DNA from: Adineta steineri | Taxonomy: Eukaryota; Rotifera; Eurotatoria; Adinetida; Adinetidae | Direction: 5' to 3' | Assembly (NCBI GenBank): GCA_905250115.1 | Contig: CAJNOI010000007.1 | Span: 669,796-733,795 of the forward strand | DNA length: 64,000 nucleotides | Shown: positions 36,643 through 49,746 of the stretch, piece by piece | How positions within the stretch are numbered: position 1 is the stretch's first letter | How the letters are laid out: each line of letters starts with the position of its first letter | The notes under the pieces: generated by a model | Database searches by the model: none | What the model was told of the DNA's origin: nothing | The model's input: the letters and a program-made list of their open reading frames with translations, nothing else | Translations under genes and position numbers: made by a program

Positions 36643-38807
36643 TTATCTTTGTGTTATTCTATCCAATAAAATATTTAATTTATCTTGTAAATTCGTCATT
36701 CCTTGACTGATTTCAATCAATCTATCTTCCATTTTATCAACTTTTCGTTCCATTATTACAACTCGTTGTGATGTTTCATCCGCTGCAATACTTGTAGTAC
36801 GTTGTACATTAAATAATTCTAATAAACTAACATAATTATCATTTAATTTACGTTGTTGTTGTTTAATTTTTCGAACAAAATGTATTGATGTTAATAATTT
36901 ACGTTGTGCTTGAATATAATGTATAAACATATGTTTACCTTTTCGTTTTAAAAACCAAACTTTCCAACCATATTTAACAACATTGGCAGCTTGATCTTTA
37001 TGTGCTTTAGCTAATTGAATACTAGCTACAAAATTATGCACATATTTTTCTGATCTTGTTAATTCAAGTTTTTGAGATATGACAGCAACAAGTAAAGCAG
37101 TTGAAAAAACACCAATGATACCTGTTATAGCAGCAATACCTAAAGAATAGAATTATATTTTATTGTTTTTATTTAATTAAATTTGTTAGTATTGTCATGT
37201 CCTCCGAGTATTTCTATTAATTTCTTTCATAAAACTGACAACAATACATACAAGTCTATTTGTGAGAAAAACATTATAATCAATAATTAATGCATAATTA
37301 ATATTCCTAACACATACTCGACTAGAAATACTATAGAACAAAAAAGAATTATATTATTCTATCAAGTGAACAATTGATCTAATCTAATTTTATTCATTCT
37401 TTATAAACACAGGAAAAAAACAGAGACACTATTTTTCAATATCTAATCAAAATTTATCTTACCGCGTCCACAATATGTTGATGGTACTATGTCTCCATAA
37501 CCTTAAAAATAATATATTTATAAATTCAATTAAACAAAGAAAGAAAAAAAGAATTTCTTTTACCAATAGTTGTAAATGAAATAATAAATAACCATGTCGC
37601 ATCAAGCATTGCCATATGTCCTGTTTTAACATTAAAATCACATGCACGCATTGACCAACTTGCAATAAAGAACGTTGTAATGCAGAATGTTGTTAAACAA
37701 AGTGCTGGTCGTTGTTGAATATATGATTTAATGACAAAACGAAAATTGAATGAAACTCGATTAAGATAACCAAGTGATTGAGATGATGCATCACGAACCA
37801 AATGTGAATGAAGCATTATAAAACGACAAATCAGATATAATCGAAAAAACACTAGTTTAAAAATAAATAAAAAAATATTTTTAATTTTTTATTAAAGAAA
37901 AAACAAAATGTTACTTGGTAAACTAAGCATAACATCAATTGGTACAAATGCTTGTGGAATTTCCTGATCATCTGTTGATGTTATTTGTGTAGTTGGTAAT
38001 ATTGTTGTTGTTGGCATTGTTGTTGTTAAATTTGATATACCTAATGTATTTTGTGTTGAACGATATGGATTAATAAAATTTAAATTTGTTCCAACTTTTT
38101 TAACATATTGTGAACTCCATTCAACCAAAAAATGTCCTGGTATTGGATGTATACTACAAACGAATGCTTCGAATAGAATTGAAAATAATTTTGTACGTGT
38201 TAATGCAATACGCCAATCATCAATGGAATTATCAACACAATAAAGACTTAAATCAATACGATGATAATAAAAGACAAGACCAACAAGAACAATTGTTGTA
38301 AATGTAATTGTTGCTTTTATAAATAAACTAAATGTTGTATCTTTATGATCAACACGATTAAATGTTAATTCATTTTCAATTATCATTAAAATAATGCCTA
38401 ACAAACCAAGAAAACACATCGCATCATTAATAAGTCGACTAAAAGAAAAGATTTCTTTTCAATTTTTTTTGAATTATTTATTCTTACCGTTGTATATGTA
38501 ATTCTTTTCGTCTACCTAAACGATAACCTACATTACTCATGAGAGCTTTTTTAACAAAGCGTCGTTGTTGAGTTGGCATTCGACGAAGTTCACTATTATT
38601 CACTGGTATACTATTCTGTTTTTTTAATCGACTTTCATTAGTTGAACTGACATTTGAAGATGATGCTGCTGCTGATGAAGAATTTGGTAATGTTGTCATA
38701 GATATAGTTGTTGAAGGTGTATCCGATTGACTACGCATTTCTGAATATTTAACAATTGGTGAAGCACCAGATGTTAATGGTCTACGAGGATTGTCACCAG
38801 ACGCCAT
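36643..38807 (-). CDS. KCNN: Small-conductance calcium-activated potassium channel (SK/KCNN)
   Basis: Five exons on the minus strand. A Ser/Thr-rich cytosolic N-terminus (MASGDNPRRPLTSGASPIVK) precedes S1 (FLGLLGIILMIIENELTF), S2, and S3 with CSIHPIPGHF (human CAIHPIPGEY). S4 is FFRLYLICRFIMLHSHLVRD and S5 follows. The pore is FTTIGYGDIVPSTYCGRG, split by a short intron within IGYGD. S6 leads to KLELTRSEKYVHNF, AKAHKDQAANVVKYGWKVW (the calmodulin-binding domain) and a C-terminal coiled coil (VDKMEDRLIEISQGMTN). SK channels are opened by Ca2+ through constitutively bound calmodulin and shape after-hyperpolarisation. Oddity: the S3-S4 segment contains a Thr-rich, NLTTTMPTTTILPTTQITST-like insertion (about 38060-37950) absent from vertebrate SK channels. 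A 320-bp intron follows the pore exon. Confidence 0.94.
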
Positions 38808-41179
38808 AGAAAATAATTAATATATTGGTTCGTATATATATATATATCAATTAAAATATCAATTCTAATGACATTTGATCGACTTGTATTCTTATTCCTA
38901 CGAATTTCTTTTCAAAACAAATAAAAAAAGAAAAACAGTAATCAAACAGAATATAAAAGAAAAATATGTTTGGTCACAGCTGTTCGAAAAGAAAAATGAA
39001 TGACAGATTGAGCATAGAAGAATAGAAAACATCATCATATAATGAAATGATGAGTAGAAAAAAATTAATACTTTTTTTTTTCTGATATCTCTTTAGATCT
39101 TTCCCTAAGGATGACATGGAATACTCTTTCAGTCGCTTCATCAACAATACAATACAAAATGAAAATGAATGCGCAAATCTAGACAATAAGGGAACAAAAA
39201 GAAATGTAATCAGAATGTTTATGTCACGTACTCATCTTTAGCTAGCTTGTAGAGCTTTCATTATCATATATGTTACTTTACTTTATCTATATATGTAAAA
39301 ACTGTCTCCTACACACGCATATATACTATTGATAATAAATTGTCTTTCTTAGTGTAACTAGATTTTTTAACATACAGATCCTACTCTCTCTTCCTCATCT
39401 TTTCTTCATCTAAGCAGTAGCATTAAGAAGAATTTTCTCTCCCTCCCTCCCTTCCTCTGTCTCTCTCTTTCTCTCTCTTTTTTTTCTTTTTTTTGCTTTG
39501 TCTATCTTTTGATACAAGAACGTAGAGTATACCTTCTAACATTAGTTTATTGAAAAGATGCTTTTAGAAGGAGATGCTGTTGTTGTTTTTTTTTCCGGAG
39601 ATTCTCTTAAGCGGGTAGAAGAGATAGATACTCACATGAAGACAAGCGAGTATAAACCAGTAAGAAAAGAGGCATGAAATAGAAAATTAATGGCTGACAA
39701 AATGGTGCAACCTACTACTATTGTTACTAGTATTCCATTATTCTTGTTCGTTTACCTAGCTGTCTAATCGTCAATAGAGAAAAAAAAGAAGATGATGAAG
39801 AATAAAAAAAGCGGATACTGCTACTTATTTACCAGCTAAATAGCAATGCGTGATAATGAGAAATTCTGAAAAAATAATTCTTTCCTTTCTTTTACATTTA
39901 AGTGTTAAAATATTTAACATATCTATTATTCGTTAGTAATTACAACAATCAACGACTATATAATAACACACCATAAATAAAAAACATTCATTCATATGAT
40001 TACTAAAGATTCATTTTTTTATTTCAATGTAAAATATATTATTAAAATTCTTTTAAGTAGACTATAATAAAATAAACGTTTTTCTTCATAAATAATAGAA
40101 ATGAATAGGCAGGTGCATAAAAACTATGCGTGATAAGGATATACTCGTTATTAATTTATTTTATGAAAATAATTCCTGCTTTAATTTTCCTAAATGAATA
40201 TGTTCGTGCATTCAGAAAAATCCTATTGCTTGATATAATCAAAGAAAATCTTCTATGTTGCATGTATTCATATATATAAGAGAAAATCTTCTCGAATTCT
40301 ATAAATGAATAGAAATTATGAATTAAGACAATGATATCAATTGAAATAATGTATTTCCTGAAAAAGATCATCATCAGAGTTTAAATACACATAAAACATT
40401 GTACTTGTCAATGTTAAAAATAGTCAAATTGAACTTCAGAATATATGTGCGTGCAATAAAAAAAGAACGGAAATTGATCTTTGATCACAGACACAATTAT
40501 TTCTCGACAAGGAAATCAAATGGATTACTAAATTTTTGTTTTTATCTATCCTAGTTGTTAATCGAATAATTGCATTTCGATTACTTATATGCTAACTAAC
40601 TTTACTGCTTTTTTGTTTTGTCTTTCAATACTTATGATTTTATTTAAAATAAATCTCATGAGACATAAGTAATGAAAAAATCTTCTTGTCTTAGTTTTAA
40701 TAAGAATTATCTTTCATTTAAGTCATTATCAAATACATTTTTTCTTTTTGTTTTACACTGTCACAGATGTCACACATGATACAAAAAAAGATAATGACCT
40801 TTTCTTTATTATTATTTTATAAGATATTTGTTCTTCTTTTCTTCACTGAGTGTCGTTGCCAGGATACTGAAAACTAACTGACAATGATACTTTGAAAAAA
40901 ACCTTCCGGAACAAAAAAAAAAAAAAAATTAGTTGACTGAAGAAAATAAGTTTAAAAAGGTCGTTTTATTTGTCTTTTTACTATTTTGAACCAACAACGG
41001 TATTTTAAAAAGAGCCGAAAGAGAAAATTATGCAAATATTCCCACGGCAAAATTTGTAAGTCTATGTAGAAAAAAGAAAGGTGTTATTTGCTTTTATTGT
41101 CATTATAAGTGATCATTGACAACATTTTTATACGTTTTCAGATAGTGATAATTATTTCTATGAACGAATTATAATTTAA
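38808..41179. other. Divergent spacer between the SK channel and anoctamin genes
   Basis: Upstream region for both divergently transcribed genes. Low-complexity tracts throughout, including a long pyrimidine run at about 39433-39496 and an A-run near 40911-40928. No coding exon recognised. Confidence 0.55.
39433..39496. repeat. Long CT-rich pyrimidine tract
   Basis: About 60 bases almost exclusively C and T (CTCTCTCCCTCCCTCCC-type), in the upstream spacer of the SK channel. Confidence 0.75.
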
Positions 41180-44100
41180 ATGCCACGTATAGTACCTCTT
41201 CCACCAATAGTAGAAAACCATGGTAAGTAAAATGTTTATAATTTTTTTTGTAAATTTTAATATAGAAAAGAAAATTTAAAGTATGAACTTTCTTTTGATT
41301 GGAAAATAACTTCCTTTAAAATCTGTTTTCTATTATTATTTAACGGATATTCGATAAAAATATGTTGAACATTTTTAGCTGAGGATAACAAAAGAGAACA
41401 GAACATATTTTATCATAATCAAATATTTGATATACAATATTATTGTTATTTTTTTCATCGTAGATGAGAACTTTTATGGGCTGAGTGTGCACACTTACCC
41501 TTCACATTTATCAAATTTCTCTATTAGACAAGAGTATATATAAATGTGTGAGTGTGTGTAAAACAGATAGACCATATGTCAACTTTTTATTATACTGAAA
41601 ACATCAAATTATTAAAATAAAAACAAAACATAGTGTTCACATAAGTTTATTTTCATAGAAATGGTAGTTACTAATGCTAACAATTGTAATGAAAATGTTC
41701 ACACTGAAAATAGCAATGGACAACGACGTCAATCAGTATTAACTTCATCGAATCCAAGCAGCGATAAGTTACCAATTGATTGTATACTAGTCTATCGAAC
41801 AGACGATGATGATAAAGAATCTGAACGACGAAAAAAATCTGAACTACGAAGAACATTTGAAGAATATCTTCATAAAAAACTAGGTCTTGTTGTCAAACGT
41901 ATAGTGAGTCGAATGAATTTTTTCAAGTATTGTTAATGTTTTCATTTGTTAAATAGCAATCAAATTCGGAAAAAATTGGATTTGTTAGAATTCATGCTCC
42001 ATTTGAAGTTCTCTTAGTTGCAGCTGAAAACATACGAATGAAATTACCAATTGAGGTGAATAGAAAAAAAAGAAAAGAAAGTCTATGATATGTTTTAAAT
42101 AATAATTTTAATAGAAAATTGAAGAAGAGGAAGACGATTTATCAATGACCCAGACTAATCAATCTACTTGGCGCAGTTTTACAAAATGGTTGAAAGCACC
42201 ATTTCGTCTTGATGAATCGTTAAAACATAATGATCCAGATTATTATACTGCAATATATTCATCAGAGATTGAGAAATTTAAAAGTCTATTTGATACATTG
42301 CGAGGTTCAGAAGAGTTATATTTTACAGCAACTGAACGAAGTATATTAACACATGAATTATTATCAAGAGCTGATTTTGGTGACGATGCTGAAGGTGAAG
42401 ATGATGATAAACAAATACAAAAATAATTCTTATATATTTTCATTTATTGTTGTAGATACACCAAAAAAATTATCAAAAAATTCAAAACGATATGGTAAAA
42501 ACGAATAAAATTATTTTTAAATTGCCTAAAAAAATTTTCACGACAGTTTAAATTTACGAAGAAACGTTGTCACCTGTCCAATCGGTTTTTCACTACCCTA
42601 AGGTTGTATATGTACATGAGAAATCTTCTTAGGCCTTCATAGGAAGAGAGCACCAGAAAATCAGATTTTCACGTCAAACATTTTTTTCACTAAATCGATT
42701 CTTTTCAATCCTTCTACATTGTAAAGCATATCGAGTTGTCCATAAAATGATAGTTATTTCTGTTTCAAAATCGAATTTTGACGACAATACAACCGTTTTA
42801 GTTTATGCAACAGATGTATTAACAGTACAATATAATCGTATAATAGCTTATATCTAATTTTATCAGTAGAGCTATTCTTAACGGTGTAAATAGATAATAT
42901 ATATATATAAACCCTTATTGAAGCATATACCTAAAATCTAGATTCGTTACACGATGATACGAAAGACTGAATTGGAATCTCTAGTTTTAATATCTAATAG
43001 TATAAGTTGTTCTTGTTGTACAGAAATATTATTCTTCTATTATAATGTATCCTACTTATCAGAACTATTTGATGTTAATTTAATATAGCAGATGTTTTCA
43101 TATATTTGTAGGCAACTGCTTCTATGAAGAAATAAACTTCTTTATACATACATTCCTTTTCAACAATTGATTTTGAAACAGAGAAACTTATCATTTTATA
43201 GACAAACCGATTTAGCGAAAAAGATGTTTGATCTAATAATCTGATTTTCTAGTGTCCCCTTCCTGTAAAGACCTAAATGGATTTTTAGTACCTATATTCG
43301 GGCTCAGCGTAGTGAATAATCTCTAACTTAATAGCTTCTATTGAAAAAGCTATTGAAAAGTTGCCGACGTTTCCTGGTAAGTGTTACAACCAACAATGAG
43401 AATTCTATTGTTTTATTTCGATCGTAACAAGATTTTTCAGGTCAAGAAATCTGAATCTATAGATAATTTATGAATATTCCCGAGAAAAAGTTCAACATGC
43501 AAATATTTTTTGTTTTTATAAAAAGCAAAACTTTGTCAAATATTTACCGATTCATCATATATTATTAATCTATATTTGACATGTACACATTATTTTCTTT
43601 TTTTTGTTAGGTATTGATCAATTAGTAGCAAAGAAAGCATATACAAGTTATTTTCCTTTACATGAAGTATATTATATTTTATTTTAATTTTCATATATTA
43701 ATTGTTTTGTTTTATTAAAGACTCTTGACGATAAGGTTGACAATAAATTAAATGATCGAAAAGTAACGTTAAACTATGTTTATAAAATATTCTGACGTAT
43801 ACATATATTTATAAATAATAGAGATTAAAAAAATATTGGGCAACAATGCGGCAATGGTATAAATTTCAACCATTATCTTTAATTCGTTCATACATGGGTG
43901 AAAAAGTTGCATTTTATTTTGCTCTCTTTGGTTTTTATAATCAAATGTTAATTCTACCTGCACTTGTTGGTTTAATTATATTTATATATGGTATAAGCAC
44001 TGTCTTTTCAGATAAACCAACGTAAGTTTCAATCAATTTTATTTTCTATGTGACGAAAACGAAATAAATTTAGATCTGATATTTGTGGGACATTTGGAAA

Positions 44101-46574
44101 TGAGACAAATATGTGTCCAAGATGTGATGATACATGTCCATTCTGGTTACTTAATCAGAGTTGTTTTTATTCAAAAGTAAAATACAGAATTTATTTTTCT
44201 TTAAATTTTTATGATGAATATAATTCTTTTAGATATCCTATGTATTTGATAATGCAGCGACAGTTATTTTTGCTATATTGATGTCTCTATGGGCCAGGTA
44301 TGTAGAAAAATAATACATTGAGTATTAATAATTTTGTTTTTTGAAATTTACATAAATAGATGGTTTATTGAATTTTGGAAGCGTCGGCAAGCAATCTTAC
44401 AATATGAATGGGTTCGTAGATCGGTTTATTATTATTTTTGAATAAAATTCAAGAAAAATGTTCTTATTTGTAGGATTCAATTGATTTTGAACAACATCTT
44501 GAACCAATACGACCAGAATTTGAAAGTCAAGCGACGAAAAAAGGTGGACGACGTCTTAATCCTGTAACTGAGGTATTTATTCTCTAGATAAATTTATTAT
44601 TTTACCAAACATATATTTAATTAGATAGAAGAACCATATATTTCAACTCAAAAACGAATACCATTCTACATAATGGCAGCTATTGTTGTTATAATTATGG
44701 TAATTAAAATCTTATTTTTATGAAATTTAATTAATCATATTTTTAATTTAGATGGCTATTGTATGTGCAACTGTTTTTGCAACAATTGTATATCGTGTTC
44801 GTATGGATTACATATTAAAAAAAACAAGTGTTAGTTCATATTCATCAATAATTATAACTGTAACAAGTGCTATTATGAATCTTATATGTTCTATAATATT
44901 ATCAAAATTTTATTATTGGATTGCAAGAAAATTAACTAATCTTGGTAAAAACAAAAAAAAAGCACATTTTTAATTGATTTAATATATTTGTTTTCTATAG
45001 AATTTCATAAATATCAATCGACATATGATGATTCATTAGTAATCAAAATTTATTTATTTCAATTTGTTAATTTCTATTCATCATTATTTTATATTGCTTT
45101 TTTTAAAGGAAGGTAAATCATATGAAGAATCAAAATATGATTATATATATATACATATATTTGATTTAGATTTCTTGAATATCCATCGAAATATGGTCTA
45201 TCAAATTCAAGAGATTTTACTGAACAGGTTGGATATTTCAATTTTTGTTATATTGAATGATTTATTGGTTCTTCGTTTAGTGTGATCCCGCAGGTTGTTT
45301 AGTTGAACTTTCTATACAATTTGTTATCAGTAAGGTTTTATAATTAAAATAATTTACCTAATAATATTTTTTTCTTTTTATGAATTCAGTTATGATTGGT
45401 AAACAGATTATAAATAATATATTGGAATTTTTTAATGCAACAAGTCGTACTTTAATGCGATGTTCTAAAGGTCATAAATCAAATGAACAAAATCAATGGG
45501 AAATAGATAGTCACCTATTTGATTTTAAATCTGATATACTTATTGATGAATATCTTGAATTAGGTAATCAAGATAATTTTTAATTTCATCATTTTTGTTT
45601 ATATATATTATTTAATAGTTATTCAATTCGGTTTTATTACATTATTTGTTACTGCTTTTCCGTATGTATAAAAAAAGAGGAACTGATTTACTTAAACTTT
45701 AATTTTTATACACAAATTCTAGACTTGCACCGTTATTTGCTCTGTTCAATAATCTTATTGAAATACGTTTAGATGCATGGAAATTTTTATCTAAATATAA
45801 ACGACCTATTCCATTCAAAGCATCTGATATTGGTATATGGGGTGATATCATTTCAGGAATATCGTATTTTGCTGTTCTAACTAATGTAAGAATTTGTTTT
45901 AAAAACTGTAATAATATATCTATGAATTAATTCAGGCAATAGTAATTGCTTGGACATCAGAATTTATTCCAAAAATGGCATATCGTTCACTCAAATCCAC
46001 AGGAGGAAGTCTTGATGGTTATGTAAATTGGACACTATCATCATTTCCTATTTCTGCTTACAATGTAAGTGGTCACTTTCCACTTGATCTGCCAACAAAT
46101 GCGCAATTCTGTCGGTAAAAAACAAAAGAACAAAGAGAGCCATTTTTTATAAATTAAATTTCTTTTGTTATTTTATTTAGTTATCGTGATTTTCGTTCAG
46201 AAGATGGACCACTGTATTCTCAAACATCGGAATATTGGAATGTAACAGCTGCTCGACTTGCATTTATTATTGTTTTTGAACACGTTATTTTTTTTATTAT
46301 TTATTTAATGGATTGGCTTGTACCAGATGTACCAAAATCAATTCAAAATAAGATTAATCATGAACGTTATATTGATCAACGAGAACGTTGGGCAAGTAAA
46401 TTAAGTGAAGATCATTTAAAACATGCTGTCGAAATATCCGACGGATTGAGAGGCGAGTTCAAGATTCCAAATGCAATTGCTGAGATTCTTGTTAATGAAA
46501 CTGATACTAATTTGAATCATCGACCAAGAAGCAAAGGAAAAATTAGAAAAGATTTATCATCAGAAAATCCATAA
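41180..46574 (+). CDS. ANO: Anoctamin (TMEM16) Ca2+-activated channel or scramblase
   Basis: About twenty exons. Exon 1 (41180-41221) starts [14 protein letters not shown]. The cytosolic N-terminal domain includes [20 protein letters not shown]. In the exon ending 42394 an in-frame stop at 42424 is avoided by splicing GAAG|GTGAAG to 42456, giving [20 protein letters not shown]. Helices follow from [20 protein letters not shown], with a Cys-rich loop ([20 protein letters not shown]). All six calcium-ligand positions known from TMEM16A are kept: Asn and Glu in IINNILEFF (alpha6), both Glu in DEYLELVIQF (alpha7), Glu and Asp in [13 protein letters not shown] (alpha8). The end is [19 protein letters not shown] plus a short tail. 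Calcium gating is therefore expected; channel versus scramblase activity and subtype cannot be decided here. The 1.1-kb intron 42495-43610 carries a long-TIR element. Confidence 0.94.
42591..43314. mobile_element. 724-bp non-autonomous element with long terminal inverted repeats, CACTA-like ends
   Basis: Lies wholly inside an anoctamin intron. Left end CACTACCCTAAG; right end, reverse-complemented, CACTACGCTGAG. The similarity runs inward for well over 100 bp: TTAGGCCTTCATAGGAAG against TTAGGTCTTTACAGGAAG, CACCAGAAAATCAGATT against CACTAGAAAATCAGATT, CAAACATTTTTTTCACTAAA against CAAACATCTTTTTCGCTAAA. After a gap of about 40 bases in one arm, TCCATAAAATGATA matches TCTATAAAATGATA, and TCTGTTTCAAAATC is shared. 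No open frame. CACTA termini suggest the EnSpm/CACTA group, but I see no clear target duplication. Confidence 0.72.
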
Positions 46575-48188
46575 TGGTTCGATATTTATTTTATTTTATA
46601 TGCAATTCTTTTAACTATTTTATTAATCATTTAATGAACTTTTGTTGGCAATACGATAAGTCCCATAACAAGTGATATATTACATATTTTTATGCAAATT
46701 GAACTTTTTATTCAATATATTTTCTTTTTTTCTACAGATTAATAAATATTTTTAAACATTTACCCCTTTTTCTTTCTACAACTGAAATAGTAATAAATAA
46801 CCCATGTCATCGAAATCGGGGGAAAACCGACGATTTAATTGCGATTTAGCACCCGATTAATCGCGATTTGATAGACGATTAGTTTTCGAAAAATCGCGAT
46901 AAAATCGTCCGAAGTGACGATTATTTTTGGATGAAAATACAGTCATTATAAATGACAGAATTTTAATAGACTAGATAATTTAACATCATTTTATACTGCA
47001 CTATCCATGCCACTAAAAAACCCGAAAAAATTGGCGATTTTATCGCGGTATAGAAGCCGATTAATTGTGAGATCTATCGCGATAAAATCGCCAAAATGAA
47101 GTACTTTTTGCCGCTTTTTGTATCGGAAAGTCTTGATTCGTAACGATTCCCGCAAAATAAGCATTTCTTACTGGCGATATAATCGTCAATATTTTGAAAA
47201 ATCGCGATTCATCGCCCAAACCTTGGCGATTTTGAAGACATGGGAATTGTTGTAATAATATTTTTATGAAAATACATAAAACTTTCTACGTTACAACAGA
47301 TTTTCGATGGTAAAGATTCATTTTATTCTCGTACAAAATAGTATTACCATGATCATATTTTGTATTTAATAAATAATATAACTAATTAACAATAATAAAA
47401 GACATGTGGATGTAAATGAGCGTATGTAATTAAAAAATATGTCTTTATCATCTTAAACCAAAATCTTAAAAAATAAACAAGATCCTCATTCTTTAAGATA
47501 GAACAATCAAGAGAGTAGCACTAACATAGTAAATCTCTCAAGCACGAACGATAAACAAACATCTTTAGAATAAGATGATACTATGCATTTCCGTTCTTAT
47601 TAATTAACTTTGAATTCTTATGTAAATGCTATAGTAAGTATATATATTGATAATCAGTGACTCATCATTTAATCTTGCTATTTTTTCTACATTCAAAATA
47701 TACTTCATTTATTAAACATGATTGTCAATGATGTCGATTTTGCTAAATTTTCGATAGAAACTACTGTTCTAATGTCAGATTACATATATTAAACTAAGTT
47801 ACCATTGAATCTTGTCAGTAAATTCGATGGTGTTATCGTTTCATTGTAAATGAGAAACAACGAATATTTCATTATAATAATCACTAATAAACTTTTCAAC
47901 AACTATGTTTAAACATTTATAATTATAAATGAGTACAAAATTATTATTCATCGGTAAAGCAATTCAAAATATTGACTTCTTCTTGTTTATTATTAGATTA
48001 ATAACATAAAAAAATACAATATTCTTCTATTAAAATTTATTATGATTAAAGAAAATGTATGCTATTGGTACATTAAAACATAACAGTTGTAAATGAGTAA
48101 TTGACTAAATTAAATAAATAAACAAATAGCTTTTCGAAAGATTATCATTTTCAACAAGTGAAAAGGGAATTTTTCCAATTTTGAATCT
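46575..48188. other. Convergent spacer after anoctamin and the fucosyltransferase
   Basis: 3' flanks of two convergent genes; the only structured item is the TIR element at 46801-47244. The remainder is AT-rich without recognised features. Confidence 0.6.
46801..47244. mobile_element. 444-bp TIR element packed with GCGATT motifs
   Basis: Left end CCCATGTCATCGAAATCG; right end, reverse-complemented, CCCATGTCTTCAAAATCG (16 of 18 identical). The interior contains many copies of GCGATT/AATCGC on both strands, several forming ATCGCGAT palindromes, grouped toward both ends and so resembling subterminal transposase-binding repeats. Base composition is visibly different from its flanks. Both flanks begin with AA next to the termini, so a 2-bp duplication is possible but unproven. 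No coding capacity. Superfamily not assigned. Confidence 0.72.
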
Positions 48189-49746
48189 TTATACATCTAC
48201 TAAAAATCTATGTTCCGGCGTATAATATGGTATTCGTTTGCCTAGTACAAGTCTTATTTCATCAACCAATCGACACCAATTTGACGTCAGTGTACCAGCA
48301 TGTAAATCAGCATTAGCTTCGATAAAAAGATCAGTAAGAAATTCCAATACAATTTCTCCACGGTGTTCTAAACTCATACCCAGCAATGTCGAGAAAACTA
48401 TATTTCTTGTTGTGTTAATACTTAATAATTTGTAATATTTTTTTTTATTTCTATTTACTTCTTCAAATTCCTTAAATACATTTGTATCTTCTGAATTAAT
48501 ATAGACGTTTGATATTTTAGCTCGACGAGCATGTTCATCGAATAAACTAAAATATCTTTGTAAATGATAAGCCTGTGACATTTCTCTATTTAGTACTTTA
48601 TCAGATCGACGTACATAAACAGAAATGAATGGATGATGAAGATCGATTGAATGTGGATCAAAACTTTCAGTAATTCTTCGTTGTACATGATTTAATGATT
48701 GAGAATTATATCGCATTAAATAGAACAACAATTGAGAACGATACCAATTAAACGATCGATTTGCAAATATTGGAGGATAGACAGGTTTGAACCAATGATC
48801 AATATTTGCATTAATTAAAGTGACTTTTTTAAAATCAAGGTCAGCTGGAACCGAGCAATTGGAGATTGGAAGGAATATACAATCAGGATTTGACAACGGA
48901 CAACTACCATAATGCTAAAATAAAAAAAAAAGTTCCATATTCCATAACTGATATTTATTGAATAAATAGTTTAAGATTATGATCTATTCTATACTATATA
49001 GAGTACTCTTCTATGTATATCATAAATAATATTAATAATTGTAGCCATTAAAAGTTTCAAATGAAAGAATACGATGATGATTTAATATACTTATACTATT
49101 GAATGTTTATGATCTGTTTTGACTAGATATATATTCTCATCAAATTCAAGTTTTTACAAAATTGATGCTCAACTAACGTTGATTCAATTTGATATTTTCT
49201 CACCCAATTTCCTGGTACTTGATAGAGGGCAATTCTTCCTTCACCTATTGCGGTACCAAATGCCCATAGAATTTGATGTATAGTTGATCCAAAACCAGAC
49301 CAAGCATATTTTTGTATAATAGCAAATTTTTTATTCTCACAATTAGCTGGATTTTGATGATCATAGATCCATTTTTGTGCTTGTAATGTAGATTCTATCG
49401 AAAATTCATTTATAGTTGTTTGACTACAAGAATCCATTGATTCATTTTTTAAACCACCGACATAAGTTACTGTACGACATGGTAATGCACGTGCTATACG
49501 ATAGTAATCTTCATTTGCTAACCGCATTGACCAAAGATGAGTTTTATTATAGGCAAAAGAGAATGACTTTAAACTCTCTTCTTTCATAGATTGTAACTCT
49601 TTATTTAATTTTACATTTGAGAATAAATTAATAACATCGGATTTTTTATTTAGTATATCACGACGGGAACCAACATGGACGCCAAGTAGAAATACAAGAA
49701 AGAATGCTCCCAGAAGAAGAGGTAGTCGAATAAATTTTGGTGCCAT
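48189..49746 (-). CDS. GT23 alpha-1,6-fucosyltransferase-like type II Golgi enzyme
   Basis: Two exons, 49746-49204 and 48914-48189. MAPKFIRLPLLLGAFFLVFL-LGVHVG is an N-terminal signal anchor. Luminal sequence includes HQNPANCENKKFAIIQKYAW (FUT8: QNPKDCSKAKKLVCNINKG-like), then QVPGNW joined at a GTGAGA donor to HYGSCPLSNPDCIF. The second exon has HPFISVYVRRSDKV (FUT8 HPVIGVHVRRTDKV, whose paired Arg bind GDP-fucose), NVYINSEDTNVFKEF and FIEANADLHAGTLTSNWCRL (FUT8 LSQADFLVCTFSSQVCRV). FUT8 adds core fucose to N-glycans. At about 423 residues this protein ends right after the catalytic core (YYTPEHRFLVDV) and lacks the C-terminal SH3 domain of animal FUT8, so the acceptor may differ. An acceptor-like TATAG lies 8 bases before the ATG. 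Confidence 0.8.

Noticed and set aside
42424..42426. In-frame stop codon in the anoctamin that could indicate a pseudogene or two genes
   Set aside because: It lies inside a 61-bp intron: donor at 42395 and acceptor at 42455 rejoin the frame into conserved anoctamin sequence.
46793..47252. 8-bp target-site duplication around the GCGATT-rich element
   Set aside because: The flanking octamers ATAAATAA and AATTGTTG do not match; only an AA dinucleotide is shared.
49123..49203. Extension of fucosyltransferase exon 1 past the tryptophan of QVPGNW
   Set aside because: The GTGAGA donor after that Trp is in phase with the next exon and restores FUT8-like order; reading on soon meets a stop.
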